From the NCBI RefSeq assembly GCF_016458275.1, contig NZ_JAEMHM010000034.1, forward strand, positions 1 through 32,443: a DNA stretch of 32,443 nt. The letters are read 5' to 3'. Source of the stretch: Geomesophilobacter sediminis (GTDB lineage: Bacteria > Desulfobacterota > Desulfuromonadia > Geobacterales > Geobacteraceae). Below are positions 25,303 to 32,443 of this stretch, one piece after another. Both the position numbers and the translations under genes were made by a program. Every line of letters starts with the position of its first letter. The first letter of the stretch is position 1. A model generated the notes under the pieces. That model did no database searches. It was given only the letters and a program-made list of their open reading frames with translations, and was not told where the DNA came from.

Positions 25303-25767
25303 TTAGGGGGCCGATACGATGTTGGAGTACGGGCTTTCCTCTCCGGCACTGTTGTAGGCGGTGACGGCGAAGTAGTAGGTGTGGCCGGTTTCGAGCCCGC
25401 TGATGACTGCCGTGGTCTGGTTCGACACGTCCACCGGTGAACTCCCCTGCGTCGCCCCAGTCCCGGTAAACGGGGCCGAGGGCGAATCCTCGCGGTAATA
25501 GACCTTGTAGCCGGCTAGATTATCCGGCGGATTCGGGTTCCACTGAAGGGTCACTTTCCTCGAAGCAGGGGCCGTAGTAGTTGTCCCTCCCGAGGTCGGA
25601 GCAGTGGACGAACCGCCCCCTGACGTTGGCGGAGCAGTGGAAGAGCCCCCTGACGTATCGGCCGGCGCCGACGCAGGCGCCTGCACCGGAGCGGATCCTT
25701 TTCCGCATCCCTCTGACAGCAACAGTGGTAACCCCAATGCCAGGGGTAGTAACATCCTGATCCTCAT
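25303..25767 (-). CDS. Lipoprotein with one fibronectin type III domain
   Basis: The 154-residue protein has a lipoprotein signal peptide (MRIRMLLPLALGLPLLLSEG then Cys21); the lipobox S-E-G-C is slightly unusual at -2. A repetitive Ser/Thr/Gly/Pro linker (about 30-70, with GGSSTAP repeated) leads to one fibronectin III domain (about 70-154): VTLQWNPNPPDNLAGYKVYY, TAVISGLETGHTYYFAVTAY and SPYSNIVS. It probably sits on the outer surface or periplasmic face as an interaction or carbohydrate-associated module. AAGGAGGTGTC directly before this ATG chooses it over an upstream Met at 25794. It stands alone between convergent and divergent neighbours. Confidence 0.88.
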   Translation of the reverse strand: MRIRMLLPLALGLPLLLSEGCGKGSAPVQAPASAPADTSGGSSTAPPTSGGGSSTAPTSGGTTTTAPASRKVTLQWNPNPPDNLAGYKVYYREDSPSAPFTGTGATQGSSPVDVSNQTTAVISGLETGHTYYFAVTAYNSAGEESPYSNIVSAP

Positions 25768-25960
25768 GACACCTCCTTCCGAAACTGAAACCACACGATC
25801 CGCACCCGTTTCGTTATGCCCGGTCCAGTCGTCTATCCGGACCCGGGCAGGGCCTTCCCAATATAGAGGAACTACCTTTAGGGCGGAGTGACTCCGGTCA
25901 CCGTAATGCGGATCAGCTCGCGGATGCTGGTCAAAGAATGAATGAAACCGGGATGAACAC

Positions 25961-26001
25961 GATGAAGGGGATGGTCATCCAGGTGTCCCATCCCCTTCAT
26001 C
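25961..26001. repeat. Perfect 14-bp inverted repeat (GATGAAGGGGATGG family)
   Basis: GATGAAGGGGATGG (25961-25974) and CCATCCCCTTCATC (25988-26001) are exact inverse copies, 13 bases apart. The surrounding words GGGATGAAC and CATCCCTGTT look like degraded further copies. It is intergenic. It lies between the divergent lipoprotein and ATPase genes and has no T run. Confidence 0.75.
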
Positions 26002-26139
26002 CCTGTTGGACCGGGGATGGCCTTTTCCGGGCTGCATCCGGCGGGTAAAGAATTCCGGGTAAATGATCCTCCTGCGGACCCGATGAAGTGTGGTATCTGA
26101 AAAAACGATTATTCATATCTTTAAAATTAATAATTTCAA

Positions 26140-26169
26140 TTGGCCTGCGCAGAAGGTATCTGCTACTAT
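26140..26169 (+). promoter_or_regulatory. Possible promoter of the ATPase-dehydratase pair
   Basis: TTGGCC (26140-26145), an 18-base spacer and TACTAT (26164-26169), preceded by an AT-rich tract (26108-26140) that could be an UP element. Both boxes match four of six consensus bases. Confidence 0.4.
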
Positions 26170-26222
26170 TCCGCCGCTTGGCTCGCCTAACAGCGGCACC
26201 AGGCGCAGCGAATACTGATTTT

Positions 26223-27008
26223 GTGGGAGGCTGTATCAACATCGCCGGGATCGACATAGGCTCGCGCAGCATCGAGTTCGTCATCATGGATGCCGAGACG
26301 CTGCAGGTCACCGAGCGTTTGCGGCGCGAAACCTCGATCGATCTCGCTGCGCAGCTCAGGGAACTTAAAGAGAACTACCGCTGGAACGGGATAACCTCGA
26401 CCGGGTACGGGCGGTTTCTTTCCCAGAAGGTGCTGGGGGGTGAGGCGGCCACCGAGATCAAGGCCTATGCCACCGCCGCCCATCACTATCACCGGGATAT
26501 CGAAACCGTGATTGACCTCGGCGGCCAGGATACCAAGGTGCTTTCCCTCGACCGCCGCAGCGGGCAACTGCTTAAGTTCGAGATGAACGACAAATGTTCC
26601 GCCGGGACCGGCAAGTTCTTCGAGATGATGGCGGCGACCCTGGGGCTCAGCCTCGACGAACTCGTGGCGGCCGCGCAGAGAGGGTCGCGGTCCTTCGAGA
26701 TCAACAGCACCTGCACCGTCTTTGCCGAATCGGAGGTCATCTCCCTTTTGACCTCGGGGCGCTCGGTGGAAGACATCGCCCGGGCGGTGCACGAGTCGCT
26801 GCTCGTGAAGCTGGTATCGCTTCTCTCCAGGATCATCACCACCGAAACGAGATCGGTGCTCTTCGTAGGGGGAGGCGCCAAGAACGGCACCCTGGTCCAG
26901 TTCCTTGCCGATGCCCTCTCGCGGGAGGTGGTCGTGCCCGAGTATCCCGACTTTTTCGGCGCCTACGGCGCTGCCCTGGTAGCGAAAAAAAGCCTGATCC
27001 AGGCTTGA
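26223..27008 (+). CDS. BadF/BcrA-type ATPase, activator of a 2-hydroxyacyl-CoA dehydratase-like protein (YjiL-like)
   Basis: This acetate-kinase-fold ATPase hydrolyses ATP to drive single electrons at low potential into its partner. Visible motifs are phosphate-1 IAGIDIGSRSIEF, phosphate-2 VIDLGGQDTKV and adenosine loop FVGGGAKN. Cluster cysteines are C125 in NDKCSAGTGKFFE and C164 in NSTCTVFAESE, which bridge one [4Fe-4S] cluster in the homodimer. Length (about 260) matches the HgdC/YjiL group. The start is uncertain: GTG at 26223 has no ribosome site, whereas GGGAGG lies just after it and would suit a non-AUG start at ATC 26235. The frame is open back to 26088, but that part is AT-rich and holds the promoter. 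It lies 13 bases before its partner gene. Confidence 0.9.
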   Translation: MGGCINIAGIDIGSRSIEFVIMDAETLQVTERLRRETSIDLAAQLRELKENYRWNGITSTGYGRFLSQKVLGGEAATEIKAYATAAHHYHRDIETVIDLGGQDTKVLSLDRRSGQLLKFEMNDKCSAGTGKFFEMMAATLGLSLDELVAAAQRGSRSFEINSTCTVFAESEVISLLTSGRSVEDIARAVHESLLVKLVSLLSRIITTETRSVLFVGGGAKNGTLVQFLADALSREVVVPEYPDFFGAYGAALVAKKSLIQA

Positions 27009-27021
27009 ATATGGAGGACGT

Positions 27022-28176
27022 ATGGGAAACCTAACCCCGCTTTTCAACGATGAGTTCACCGATCTTCCCCTGAAACGAGCCCTGGCTCAGGTACTGAAAA
27101 AGCGCGACGCCGGTGCCAAGGTCGTTGGGGCTTACTGCTCGTATGCGCCGGTGGAACTGATCTGGGCCATGGGCGGAGTCCCTGCCGTCCTCTGTGCCTT
27201 TTCCAACGCCGCCATTCCCAAGGCGGAGGAGACCCTCCCGGCAAACCTCTGTCCGCTCATCAAGTCCAGCTACGGTTTTATCGAGCTGAAGACCTGCCCC
27301 TTCTTTGAGGTGACCGATGCGGTCGTCGGCGAGACCACCTGCGACGGCAAGAAGAAGATGTTCGAGCTGATCGCGGAAAAGCGGCCGCTGCATGTCCTGG
27401 ACCTCCCCCAGTGCCCGACTAACGAGGGGGCGGCCGCGTACTGGCGGCATTCGATCAACGGGTTCAAGACGTTTCTGGAAAAGAGTTTCGATACGTCGAT
27501 CAGCGAGGCGGCTCTCGAGCAAGCCATTCAGGAAACCAACCGGAAAAACCGCCTGGTGGAGCAGATCCTCGGCTTCGGTGCGCACCGGCCGGCGGTCATT
27601 ACCTGGCAGGAGATGTACGACGTCACCAGCTACGCCATGGTGACCGGCGGCAGCGAGGCGATCGAGAAATTGCAGGAGATTCTCGCCATCCTTACCGAGC
27701 GGCGCGAGAAGAAGATGTTCACCTCGCCGGAAGGAACCAAGCGGGTGCTGCTGACCGGTTGCCCGGTCGGCGGCGATGTCCTGAAGGTGTTGAAGCTGGT
27801 CGACGAGGAGGGGGCGGCGATCGTGGGGCTGGACAGCTGCACCGGGCTCAAGGCCTACGCGGGAAGGATCGAAGAGAAGAGCGGCGACCCGCTCCTGGCG
27901 ATCGCCCAGCGCTACCTCCAGATCCCGTGTGCCTGCATGACCCCCAACCTGAGACGCATGGAGGTCCTGAAGGAGCAGGTGGACCTGCTCAAGCCGGACC
28001 TAGTCATCGACCTTGTCCTGCAGGCGTGCCACACCTACAACGTCGAGGCGGTGAAAGTCGAGTCCCTGGTGCGAAACGAGCTGGGTACCAACTACCTGAA
28101 GATCGTGACCGACTTTTCCTCCCAGGACGTAGGGCAGCTCAAGACCAGGATCGGCGCCGCCCTGGAGATGTGCTAG
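27022..28176 (+). CDS. 2-hydroxyacyl-CoA dehydratase-family protein, DCCP/YjiM-like
   Basis: The 384-residue protein belongs to the HgdB/FldB/BcrB superfamily and, being a single subunit paired with one ATPase gene, fits the YjiM or double-cubane-cluster-protein branch rather than two-subunit dehydratases or benzoyl-CoA reductases. Candidate cluster cysteines are C39 (AYCSYAP), C77 (NLCPLIKSS), C92 (TCPFFEVTDAVVGETTC, with C107) and C131 (LPQCPTNEG), plus later ones in TGCPVGGD, LDSCTG and CACMTPN. In the characterised DCCP an [8Fe-9S] double-cubane cluster reduces small molecules such as acetylene with ATP; the physiological substrate is unknown. GGAGG precedes the ATG. The gene ends at a strong bidirectional terminator. 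Confidence 0.9.
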   Translation: MGNLTPLFNDEFTDLPLKRALAQVLKKRDAGAKVVGAYCSYAPVELIWAMGGVPAVLCAFSNAAIPKAEETLPANLCPLIKSSYGFIELKTCPFFEVTDAVVGETTCDGKKKMFELIAEKRPLHVLDLPQCPTNEGAAAYWRHSINGFKTFLEKSFDTSISEAALEQAIQETNRKNRLVEQILGFGAHRPAVITWQEMYDVTSYAMVTGGSEAIEKLQEILAILTERREKKMFTSPEGTKRVLLTGCPVGGDVLKVLKLVDEEGAAIVGLDSCTGLKAYAGRIEEKSGDPLLAIAQRYLQIPCACMTPNLRRMEVLKEQVDLLKPDLVIDLVLQACHTYNVEAVKVESLVRNELGTNYLKIVTDFSSQDVGQLKTRIGAALEMC

Positions 28177-28189
28177 GTCGCTTGAGGCC

Positions 28190-28235
28190 AAAATAAAAAA
28201 GGCACCCGGTTCCGGCCGGCTGCCTTTTTTATTTT
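28190..28235. terminator. Bidirectional terminator
   Basis: AAAATAAAAAAGGCA (28190-28204) and TGCCTTTTTTATTTT (28221-28235) are exact inverse copies with an inner CCGG/CCGG stem after one mismatch. Both strands end in a T-rich tract. It lies 14 bases after the dehydratase-like gene. Confidence 0.9.
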
Positions 28236-28389
28236 CAGGATCGGCAGGGGGAAGCTTGCACCCGGAGGTACCGGTCCCCCTGCGAATCCCATCTACAGGC
28301 CAGCATGCCTAAACCGCAGACAGCACCCTGCCGAGCCGTTGTCTCATCCTCTCGCCCATCGGTATTTGCCCCGAGTCCAAATGCCTGGC

Positions 28390-28806
28390 CTAACGTCCTT
28401 TCACAAACAGCGCCTGGTAGGGCCATTCAAAGATGCCGCCTTCGAGGATGGTCATCCGGTCCTCAGACACACCCTTTGATTGGAGATAGTTGTAGCTGTT
28501 CTTGGCACCCGACTTCCCGCGGGGACAGATCACCACCACCGGAGCCTTGGATGCCTTGATGACGGCCAAGGCCTGGTCCAGACGAGCCTTTTCCACATCG
28601 GTTTTGGCCGGGAAGGCATTGGTTTCAATGGAGCCGGGCAGGTGGTGTTTTTCAAAATCGGCAGCCGGCTGGATATCCACCAGGATGACCGGCTTTTTCT
28701 GGTCCAGCAGCTCCTTCAATTCCTGGGGCTCGATGTAGTTAGCCGCCAGTGCAACAGTTGCCGATGCCAGGGTAAGGGCCAATGCCAAAGCAAGTTTCTT
28801 GAACAC
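28390..28806 (-). CDS. Secreted single-domain rhodanese
   Basis: The 138-residue protein has a signal peptide (MFKKLALALALTLASATVAL, cleavage after ALA) and one rhodanese domain: ELKELLDQKKPVILVDIQP, HLPGSIET and the active-site loop with C94 in ICPRGKSGA, then GGIFEW. Periplasmic rhodaneses carry sulfane sulfur or act in thiol redox chemistry; the substrate is unknown. The loop C-P-R-G-K-S-G is one of the six- or seven-residue types seen in sulfurtransferases. The start is GTG with AAGGAG seven bases before it. It is a single gene facing the terminator of the dehydratase-like gene. Confidence 0.92.
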   Translation of the reverse strand: MFKKLALALALTLASATVALAANYIEPQELKELLDQKKPVILVDIQPAADFEKHHLPGSIETNAFPAKTDVEKARLDQALAVIKASKAPVVVICPRGKSGAKNSYNYLQSKGVSEDRMTILEGGIFEWPYQALFVKGR

Positions 28807-29444
28807 GGTACCGCTCCTTTGTATGCAGAAAATTGAATGTCATTGGTACCAGCAGAAGACCAGAATGGCAAATTGATAATTTGGTTGGAACAGGGCATCA
28901 GTATCGGTATTGACGATATGCTTCGAGTGGGGGACCGGTGCCAGGTCTTGAAAAATCAGGTTGCCGTTGTTGCGTCAGCGTGCAGCGTGCAGCAGACGGG
29001 TCCTCCCCTTCAACGTGCGGGCCGGTGGGGGGGGCTGACCGTAATCGGTATGACGTTTGTTGTTAAGCGTCCCCGCCTTTGGCTCCTTCGCTACGCCTCT
29101 GTCAGTAAATGCAAGAAACGGTCATGCTTCTGACTCAGCTATCCGTCACCTTTTGGATTAGAGTACCAAGTGCCAATGCTTCAGCGTTTTCCCACCCTCA
29201 TCATCCACCCATTACCATTCCCAGCAGCTTCTTGAGCGTGAGAAGCCTGATCGGAAGTTGTCTACTTTATTGTTTTAGTTGGCCTTAACAGTGTAATTCT
29301 CACAAAAGTGTGGTATATGCCAGCGTGTAATTACAGAAAGGTGGGATCGTGTCATCCCGTTTGACATGGCCCTTCCGTACAGCTCGATTTTCGCCGCAAC
29401 CATTCAGGCGGGGCAGAGCAATCAGGTAAGGGCGGAAACGAAGC
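28807..29444. other. Intergenic region with repeat fragments
   Basis: This 638-base gap has no convincing reading frame; a 98-codon frame from 28837 has no ribosome site or protein-like composition. It contains GGGGGACCGGTGCCAGG with GTCTTG (to 28950), a 15-base word repeated at 32352-32366. A perfect TTGACA at 29361-29366 with a poor -10 (TCGATT at 29384) might be the promoter of the sensor kinase. Confidence 0.55.
28936..28950 (+). repeat. CGGTGCCAGGTCTTG repeat word, copy 1
   Basis: CGGTGCCAGGTCTTG is identical to 32352-32366. I recognise GGTGCCAGGTCTTG as a word often met in intergenic repeats near REP-associated transposases in Geobacter-like genomes; no transposase gene is in this window. 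Confidence 0.6.
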
Positions 29445-32216
29445 ATGCCTTGGATCATCATAGCTGCGGTAGCAACGGCCAGCTCAGTATTCATCCTGAT
29501 GCTGGTCAACACCTATCTCTACCACACCTACCGGGAACGGTTCATGAGAGTGTGGGCCTGGGCTTGGGGGGTGCACACCCTCAGGTACCTCTTCCTTATT
29601 GCCACGGTCCTTTGGCCCTCCAGCCGACTTTTCAAGGAGCTCAATTACCTCTGCATCATTTCCAGCGCGGTTCTGCTGCTGACCGGAACCAGAATCTTCA
29701 TGGGGAAACCGGTGGGCCGAAGGGACATTCTGGTCGGGCTCCTCATTGCGCTTTGGACCGCAGCGACGATCACCATGGGAATGCCGGCGATGAACGCGGT
29801 TATCCCCCTGTTTGCCTTCCTGTCCTACACCTACATTCACACCGGGATTCAATTCCTGAGGGGGGCGTCCCAGGGGCGACAAGCCAGTCGCATCACCGGC
29901 TGGCTGTTCATCGTGTGGGGGGTGCACCAAGCCGATTATCCTATCCTCCGTCCCCTTGCCTGGTTCGCTCCGTGGGGGTTCCTGATCGGAGGCATCCTTG
30001 CCACCACGGTGGCGATCGGAATGATACTGATCTATTTCGAACGGACGCATCAGGCCCTAAGGGAGAAAGAAGATCGGCATGAAAATCTGATCGTGTCATC
30101 GCACAACTGGATCTGGGAGGTCGATGCGAATGCGGTCTACACCTACGCGAGTCCTCAAATCCAAAGCCTCTTGGGCTATGCCCCGGAAGAAGTCCTGGGC
30201 AAGACCCCGTTTGACTTGATGCCTGAAGAAGAGGCTACTCGGGTCAAGAGCCTTTTCAATGCGATAGCTGCCCGGCAAGAGCCATTCTTCCGTCTGGAGA
30301 ATACCAACCGGCACAAGAGCGGGATGCTGGTGGTGCTGGAGACCAGCGGGGTCCCTTTTTTCGATAGCCAAGGCCGGTTCTGCGGTTATCGCGGCATGGA
30401 TCAGGACATAACTCATCACAAACAGGCGGAAACTCGAAGGGATCTCAGCAACCATGTGCTGCAACTGCTCAATGATTCTCGTGATCTGAAGGTATCGATC
30501 GAGCAGGTGATCGACCTGTTGAAGACCAGGATCAATCTCGATGCGGTGGGAGTTCGGCTTAAGGAGGGGGATGACTATCCGTATGTGGCGCAGTCCGGGT
30601 TTCCCCCGGACCTGCTTATGCCTGAGAATACTCTGGTCAAGCGGGGGCCCCAGGGTGAGGTGTGTCGGGATTCGGATGGGGGCGTCTGCCTGGAATGCAC
30701 CTGCGGGATGGTCATAACGGGCAAGATCCCGAAGGACACGCCGCTGTTCACCGCCGGGGGGAGCTTCTGGACCAACGACGCCTTGGCCCTGCTGCGTCTG
30801 CCAGTCGACCAGAATCTCCGCGATACCGCGCGTAACCGGTGCATCCGGCATGGCTACGCATCCATCGCCTTGGTCCCGCTGCGCTACAAGGAAAAGATCG
30901 TCGGCTTGATCCACTGCATGGACCATCGAAAAGACCGGCTCTCCCTGGAGTTAATCGAGTGCCTGGAAGGCATCGCCGCCTATCTTGGGGCGGCGCTGAC
31001 CCGGAAGTGGTACGAGGAGGAGCGGATCAATCTGGAGAAACAGCTCCAGCAGGCTCAACGGCTGGAATCGGTCGGGCGCCTGGCGGGTGGGGTTGCCCAC
31101 GACTTCAACAACATGCTGGTTGTCATCATCGGCCACGCCTCGCTGGGGCTTTTGGAAACCGGGCCGGATCATCCCTCCTACAAGCACCTGCAGGCGATAA
31201 ACACGGCTGCGGAGCGTTCTGCGGATCTGACCCGCCAGCTGCTCGCCTTTGCTCGGAAGCAGACCATCGAGCCTCAGGTTATCGACCTCAACGATACGAT
31301 CTCGCGGATGCTCAAGATGCTGCAGCGGCTTATCGGCGAAGAAGTGGAGCTGAGCTTTGAGCCCGGCGCCACGTGCTGGCCGGTGCGGATGGACCCCTCC
31401 CAGATCGACCAGATCATGGCCAACCTGTGCGTCAACGCCCGGGACGCTATCGTGGGGGCCGGAAAAATTACCATTGAGACCGGCGCACTCGTCGTGGATG
31501 CAGCCTACCGGATCCGCCACCCGGAAGCTGGTCTTGGAGAATATGTCTGGGTTTCGGTCCGTGACAACGGATGCGGTATGGACCGCCAGACCCTGTCCCA
31601 CATCTTCGAACCCTTCTTCACCACGAAGGCGGTCGGTACCGGGACCGGCCTTGGGTTGGCGACCATCTACGGGATTGTCAAACAAAACAGCGGGTTCATC
31701 AATGTTGACAGCGCGCCGGGCAAAGGCTCTACCTTCACCATCGGAATTCCCAAGCACACGGGGACCGAGGCCGGCGCATCTGCACCGGAGCCCGCTGTGG
31801 GAGTACCGGGGGGCCACGAGACCATCCTGCTGGTTGAGGACGAACCGGCCATTCTCCAGATAACCGCCGAAGCCGTGAGGAGCTGGGGGTACCGCGTCCT
31901 GCTGGCGAGCTCACCCGGTGAAGCGATCCGGTTGGCTCATGAGCAAAAGGAGGGCATCGACCTCTTGGTGACCGACGTGATTTTGCCCGAAATGAACGGC
32001 AAGGATTTGGCGCTTTGCCTCCAGAGCGCGGGGGCCGACCTCAAGTGTCTGTTCATGTCCGGTTACACGGCCGATGTCATCGCGCCACACGGAGTTCTTG
32101 ACCAGCGCAGTCACTTCATCCAGAAGCCGTTCTCGTTGCCGGCGTTGGCGTTGAAGATTCGCGAGGTTCTGGACCAAGTGCCGACACAGCTGATCCTCCC
32201 TGAATCTTCCCGATAA
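29445..32216 (+). CDS. Hybrid sensor histidine kinase: 7-helix membrane domain, PAS, GAF, HisKA, HATPase, receiver
   Basis: The 923-residue protein begins with an integral membrane sensor of about seven helices (1-205). It continues with a PAS domain (about 212-335, HNWIWEVDANAVYTYASPQI), a GAF domain (about 350-520) with a cysteine cluster in CRDSDGGVCLECTCGM, a HisKA domain with phospho-acceptor H552 in GGVAHDFNN, and a HATPase with NLCVNARDA, DNGCGM and GTGLGLATIYG. The C-terminal receiver (about 794-910) has phospho-acceptor D844 in LLVTDVILPEMNG and the switch lysine in IQKPFS. No separate response regulator gene is adjacent. The start ATG has a weak ribosome site. Its signal is unknown; the Cys-rich GAF could bind a metal cluster or sense redox, which is inference. 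Confidence 0.93.
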   Translation: MPWIIIAAVATASSVFILMLVNTYLYHTYRERFMRVWAWAWGVHTLRYLFLIATVLWPSSRLFKELNYLCIISSAVLLLTGTRIFMGKPVGRRDILVGLLIALWTAATITMGMPAMNAVIPLFAFLSYTYIHTGIQFLRGASQGRQASRITGWLFIVWGVHQADYPILRPLAWFAPWGFLIGGILATTVAIGMILIYFERTHQALREKEDRHENLIVSSHNWIWEVDANAVYTYASPQIQSLLGYAPEEVLGKTPFDLMPEEEATRVKSLFNAIAARQEPFFRLENTNRHKSGMLVVLETSGVPFFDSQGRFCGYRGMDQDITHHKQAETRRDLSNHVLQLLNDSRDLKVSIEQVIDLLKTRINLDAVGVRLKEGDDYPYVAQSGFPPDLLMPENTLVKRGPQGEVCRDSDGGVCLECTCGMVITGKIPKDTPLFTAGGSFWTNDALALLRLPVDQNLRDTARNRCIRHGYASIALVPLRYKEKIVGLIHCMDHRKDRLSLELIECLEGIAAYLGAALTRKWYEEERINLEKQLQQAQRLESVGRLAGGVAHDFNNMLVVIIGHASLGLLETGPDHPSYKHLQAINTAAERSADLTRQLLAFARKQTIEPQVIDLNDTISRMLKMLQRLIGEEVELSFEPGATCWPVRMDPSQIDQIMANLCVNARDAIVGAGKITIETGALVVDAAYRIRHPEAGLGEYVWVSVRDNGCGMDRQTLSHIFEPFFTTKAVGTGTGLGLATIYGIVKQNSGFINVDSAPGKGSTFTIGIPKHTGTEAGASAPEPAVGVPGGHETILLVEDEPAILQITAEAVRSWGYRVLLASSPGEAIRLAHEQKEGIDLLVTDVILPEMNGKDLALCLQSAGADLKCLFMSGYTADVIAPHGVLDQRSHFIQKPFSLPALALKIREVLDQVPTQLILPESSR

Positions 32217-32286
32217 CGATCATCCTCTGTGCAGTCGAGGGCCCAACTGATCCATCCGGTTGGAGCCCACGTTCCCGGGGTAGCCG

Positions 32287-32366
32287 CCGGTGCCCCACTC
32301 CGGTGCCACACACTCCACACTAGTGCCCCCCACTCCAATCGGTGCCCCAATCGGTGCCAGGTCTTG
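32287..32366. repeat. Degenerate tandem CGGTGCC-CACTCC repeats
   Basis: After the kinase gene the words CCGGTGCCCCACTCC, CCGGTGCCACACACTCC, TAGTGCCCCCCACTCC, ATCGGTGCCCC and CGGTGCCAGGTCTTG follow one another. The last is the same 15-mer as at 28936-28950. The rest of the sequence to 32443 shows no supported gene. Confidence 0.6.
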
Positions 32367-32443
32367 ACGGCCTGTTGCCCAAAACGATTCAAAGGTTTGG
32401 GGGTAAACGTCCGGTTCCGTGGGGCGGAAGCAGTAGTTGTCCG

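Noticed and set aside
26088-26222. Upstream extension of the activator ATPase from 26088
   Set aside because: The extension is AT-rich, basic and unlike the family, contains a probable promoter, and precedes the conserved IAGIDIG start by over 40 residues.
28837-29133. 98-codon plus-strand frame upstream of the sensor kinase
   Set aside because: No ribosome site, no protein-like composition, and it runs through a dispersed repeat word.

Overview
The window looks like chromosomal DNA of a GC-rich, Gram-negative, strictly or facultatively anaerobic deltaproteobacterium, most like the Geobacter/Geomonas/Citrifermentans group. That is inference from these features: the housekeeping run ispG-proS-pyrF-rlmB-initiator tRNA, an LpxL-type lipid A acyltransferase, a double-cubane-cluster-type 2-hydroxyacyl-CoA dehydratase homologue with its ATPase, a hybrid sensor kinase with PAS and cysteine-rich GAF domains, and several families of short dispersed hairpin repeats between genes. 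I have no database support for the species.

Left part (1-6304): a cut-off minus-strand gene with a repetitive, disordered N-terminus, a PEBP-family protein, then ispG (isoprenoid precursor synthesis), proS (prolyl-tRNA synthetase), pyrF (UMP synthesis), rlmB (23S rRNA 2'-O-methylation) and tRNA-fMet with its own promoter and terminator. Three repeat families sit in the gaps: a hairpin beginning GGGGAC, a 45-bp hairpin whose two copies differ by compensating changes, and a composite palindrome of about 160 bp whose arms are each three 10-mers.

Middle-left (6305-9002): a non-coding, decayed stretch holding gene remnants, an orphan terminator and a degenerate 41-bp tandem array bracketed by 26-bp direct repeats; then a TrhA/hemolysin III membrane protein and a 41-residue lysine-rich protein.

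Centre (9003-18185): one giant gene (3060 codons) for an NdvB/Cgs-type cyclic beta-glucan synthase with GT84, glycoamylase-like and GH94 modules, ending in a large hairpin. To its right are a YidB-family protein behind a promoter with an operator-like inverted repeat, a methyltransferase overlapping tail-to-tail with an LpxL-like acyltransferase, a 57-residue charged protein, a cold-shock protein and a trans-sulfuration enzyme.

Right part (23200-32443): the most unusual locus. A complete-looking yybP-ykoY manganese riboswitch with promoter and overlapping terminator now precedes only a remnant of its usual target, a TerC-family membrane protein cut off after about 45 codons, followed by a ribbon-helix-helix protein and a secreted Tim44-like protein. 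After that come a fibronectin-III lipoprotein, the BadF-type ATPase and dehydratase-like pair (related to E. coli YjiL/YjiM and the DCCP system), a periplasmic rhodanese and a hybrid histidine kinase.
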